Shown: positions 62,586 to 64,000 of the stretch, in pieces
Numbering within the stretch: the first letter of the stretch is position 1
How the letters are laid out: each line of letters starts with the position of its first letter
NCBI GenBank assembly: GCA_027972325.1
Contig: JAPMOS010000014.1
Coordinates: 638,001-702,000 of the forward strand
Reading direction: 5' to 3'
DNA from: Paratrimastix pyriformis
Lineage: Eukaryota > Preaxostyla > Paratrimastigidae
Length of the DNA: 64,000 nucleotides
Notes under the pieces: generated by a model
The model's database searches: none
Told to the model about the DNA's origin: nothing
What the model saw: only the letters and a program-made list of their open reading frames with translations
Made by a program: the position numbers and the translations under genes

Positions 62586-64000
62586 ATGCGTTGGCTCGGA
62601 CTCTTTCTGTTTGTTGCGGTGTGTCTTGGAGCCTCCCCGATTGCCTACGAGGAAGTCTCCATGACGATCGCTACCTATGACGGGTTCCAACTCCCCGCCA
62701 TCTTGACTGTTCCCAAATCCCAGCATCCCTCTCATATCGCCGCAGTATTTATTCACGGCAGCGGACCCCAGGATTACGATGGCACCGCTTCTGTGACTGT
62801 ACCCAGTATTTCTCCTCCTTATTATCAGACACTCAGTCCGCATCTGCTCCCGATTTGCCATGGACACTCTTTCTCCTGCGAGCAGCCTTCAAGCCCTTCC
62901 GGGACCTTGCGCATGCTCTGGCTGAGGCTGGGTCTGTCCTAGGCTGTTTCCCCTCCCCTTCGGCTGACCCCTCGGCTCGTGTGGGGCAGGTTCCCCTCGC
63001 TGCGCTACGAGAAGCGGTCCCGCTACTGCGGGCTGCACTGGGCCGAGTGCAACGTGACGGGCGGCCTCGTCGAGCGGCTCACCGTCCGGCCCTCCTCTCC
63101 TTGCCCCTCGGGCGCCCTCCTCCCCGTCCTCGCGTGGGCACGGGCATCGTCTTGACTTGGGCCGTGTGGACACGGGGGCTGGGGGGCGGGCCTGGGCAGC
63201 TGCCGGACTTCGAGAAGGACGCGGCCGTGGCGGCCCGGTACTTGCTGGTGGGCAAGATGCCCGCCGGGACCTTCGTCAACACCGTCGCCGCCATCGGGCA
63301 CAGCGAGGTCCGCAGCCACTGCCGGGCGGCGTCGCCCAATTCGGTGAGGGTGTGGGCGGTGGGCGGTGGGCGGTGGGTGATGGGTGATGGGCGGTGGTGT
63401 GGCGAATGGCGTTGAATGGCCGGACCCACCTCTTCACCCGCCCTGGCGGCCCCCTGCGCGCAGGGCTGCCTGCTCGCTCCCCGGGTGGCGGCCGCCGTGC
63501 CGGGGGTGCGTTATGTGGTCAACCTGCACGGGGCCTACACGCCCTTCCCGGGGGTGCTCCTCGACCAGCTCGACGCGGGCCTGGTCAAGATCAACGATGC
63601 CATCAACTACGTCCTCGTCCGCAGCAGCGCACTGCACCACACCACCACACCGCACCACACCACACACCACACACCACACACCACACACCACACACCACAC
63701 CACACACCACACACCACACACCACACACCACCACACACCACACACCACACACACACACCACACACCACCATCACCACACCACCACACACCACACCACACA
63801 CCACACACCACCATCACCACACACCACACACCACACACCACACACCACACCACCACACACCACCATCACCACACACCACACCACCACAGCCTCGCACGGA
63901 TGACCCTCATCCTCTGGACGGGACGGGGTTGACCTGCCTGGGGGCGGGCAGACCCTCGACCAGAGCACCGCCGCCGTGCAGAAGTCCCTGGCCGCCCTCC
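62586..64000 (+). CDS. Secreted alpha/beta hydrolase (incomplete at right edge)
   Basis: Signal peptide MRWLGLFLFVAVCLGAS at ATG 62586. The oxyanion-hole region is AVFIHGSGPQDYDG. Introns 62836-62885, 62932-62989, 63084-63199 and 63308-63463 (donors GTCCGC, GTCTGT, GTCCGG, GTCCGC) join FKPFRDLAHALAEAG to FPSLRYEKRSRYCG, ERLT to LPDFEKDAAVAARYL, and GHSE to GCLLAPRV. The last join forms the nucleophile elbow GHSEG (Ser 63302-63304). This matches serine aminopeptidase/dienelactone-hydrolase-type lipase folds in which HGSGP and GHSEG flank the active site. A long CACCA-repeat intron ends at 63951 and coding resumes TLDQSTAAVQKSLAAL at the edge. Catalytic Asp and His lie outside the window. Substrate unknown. 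It begins 173 bp after USP14. Confidence 0.82.
63635..63893 (+). repeat. CACCA/CACACCA repeat in hydrolase intron
   Basis: About 260 bp built only from CACACCA, CACCA and CATCACCA pieces, with no G at all on the plus strand inside the array. Lies in the intron ending at 63951. Confidence 0.9.

Noticed and set aside
63635-63893. CACCA array considered as a CRISPR or telomere-like array
   Set aside because: No unique spacers and no telomeric unit. It is a simple repeat inside a hydrolase intron.

Overview
The window is GC-rich nuclear DNA from a eukaryote that splices heavily, most likely a free-living unicellular flagellate. It carries spliceosomal introns, TSR2, USP14, a giant HECT ligase, CENATAC, a CCDC112-type centriolar coiled-coil protein, and no bacterial operon signals. 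My best guess is an excavate or metamonad such as a Preaxostyla flagellate; that is inference from gene style only. I saw no transposase, reverse transcriptase, integrase, capsid gene, CRISPR array, rRNA or convincing tRNA.

Layout. (1) 1-2520, minus: beta-propeller protein resembling the NBAS N-terminus, running off the left edge. (2) 3409-4807, minus: F-box protein, whose start codon lies 29 bp from that of TSR2 (4837-5568, plus). (3) 5764-11899, plus: large P-loop NTPase gene. (4) A block of compact genes: SET-domain methyltransferase (12300-12871, minus), ABM-fold monooxygenase (13239-13582, plus) and the minor-spliceosome factor CENATAC (13644-15775, minus). (5) 15919-18611, plus: cathepsin C-like protease with a C-terminal membrane anchor. 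(6) 19026-27543, plus: large polytopic membrane protein of tiny-macrocysts type. (7) 27740-30746, plus: CCDC112 homologue. (8) 30983-59453, plus: one enormous HECT E3 ligase with Cys-rich modules and four CUB-like beta domains. (9) 59700-62412, plus: USP14/Ubp6. (10) 62586 to the right edge, plus: secreted alpha/beta hydrolase.

The most striking property is the introns. Wherever the conserved protein fixes the junction (cathepsin C, USP14, TSR2, CENATAC, SET, ABM, F-box, hydrolase), the intron nearly always begins GTCCGC, GTCCGT, GTCTGC or a close variant instead of GTAAGT, and ends YAG. C at intron position +3 is nearly invariant. Small genes have introns of 44-63 nt. The GC-rich large genes have introns bloated by tandem repeats, almost every one with a different repeat unit, while the spaces between genes stay at about 30-410 bp. 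GC content drops around gene starts and ends. CENATAC, a protein tied to the minor spliceosome in animals, lies in the same window.

Functionally, three genes act in ubiquitin signalling (F-box, HECT, USP14), one in ribosome biogenesis (TSR2), one in splicing (CENATAC) and two in secretory or lysosomal hydrolysis (cathepsin C, hydrolase). All exon models are my own joins from conserved-protein logic. Starts are firm only where stated.
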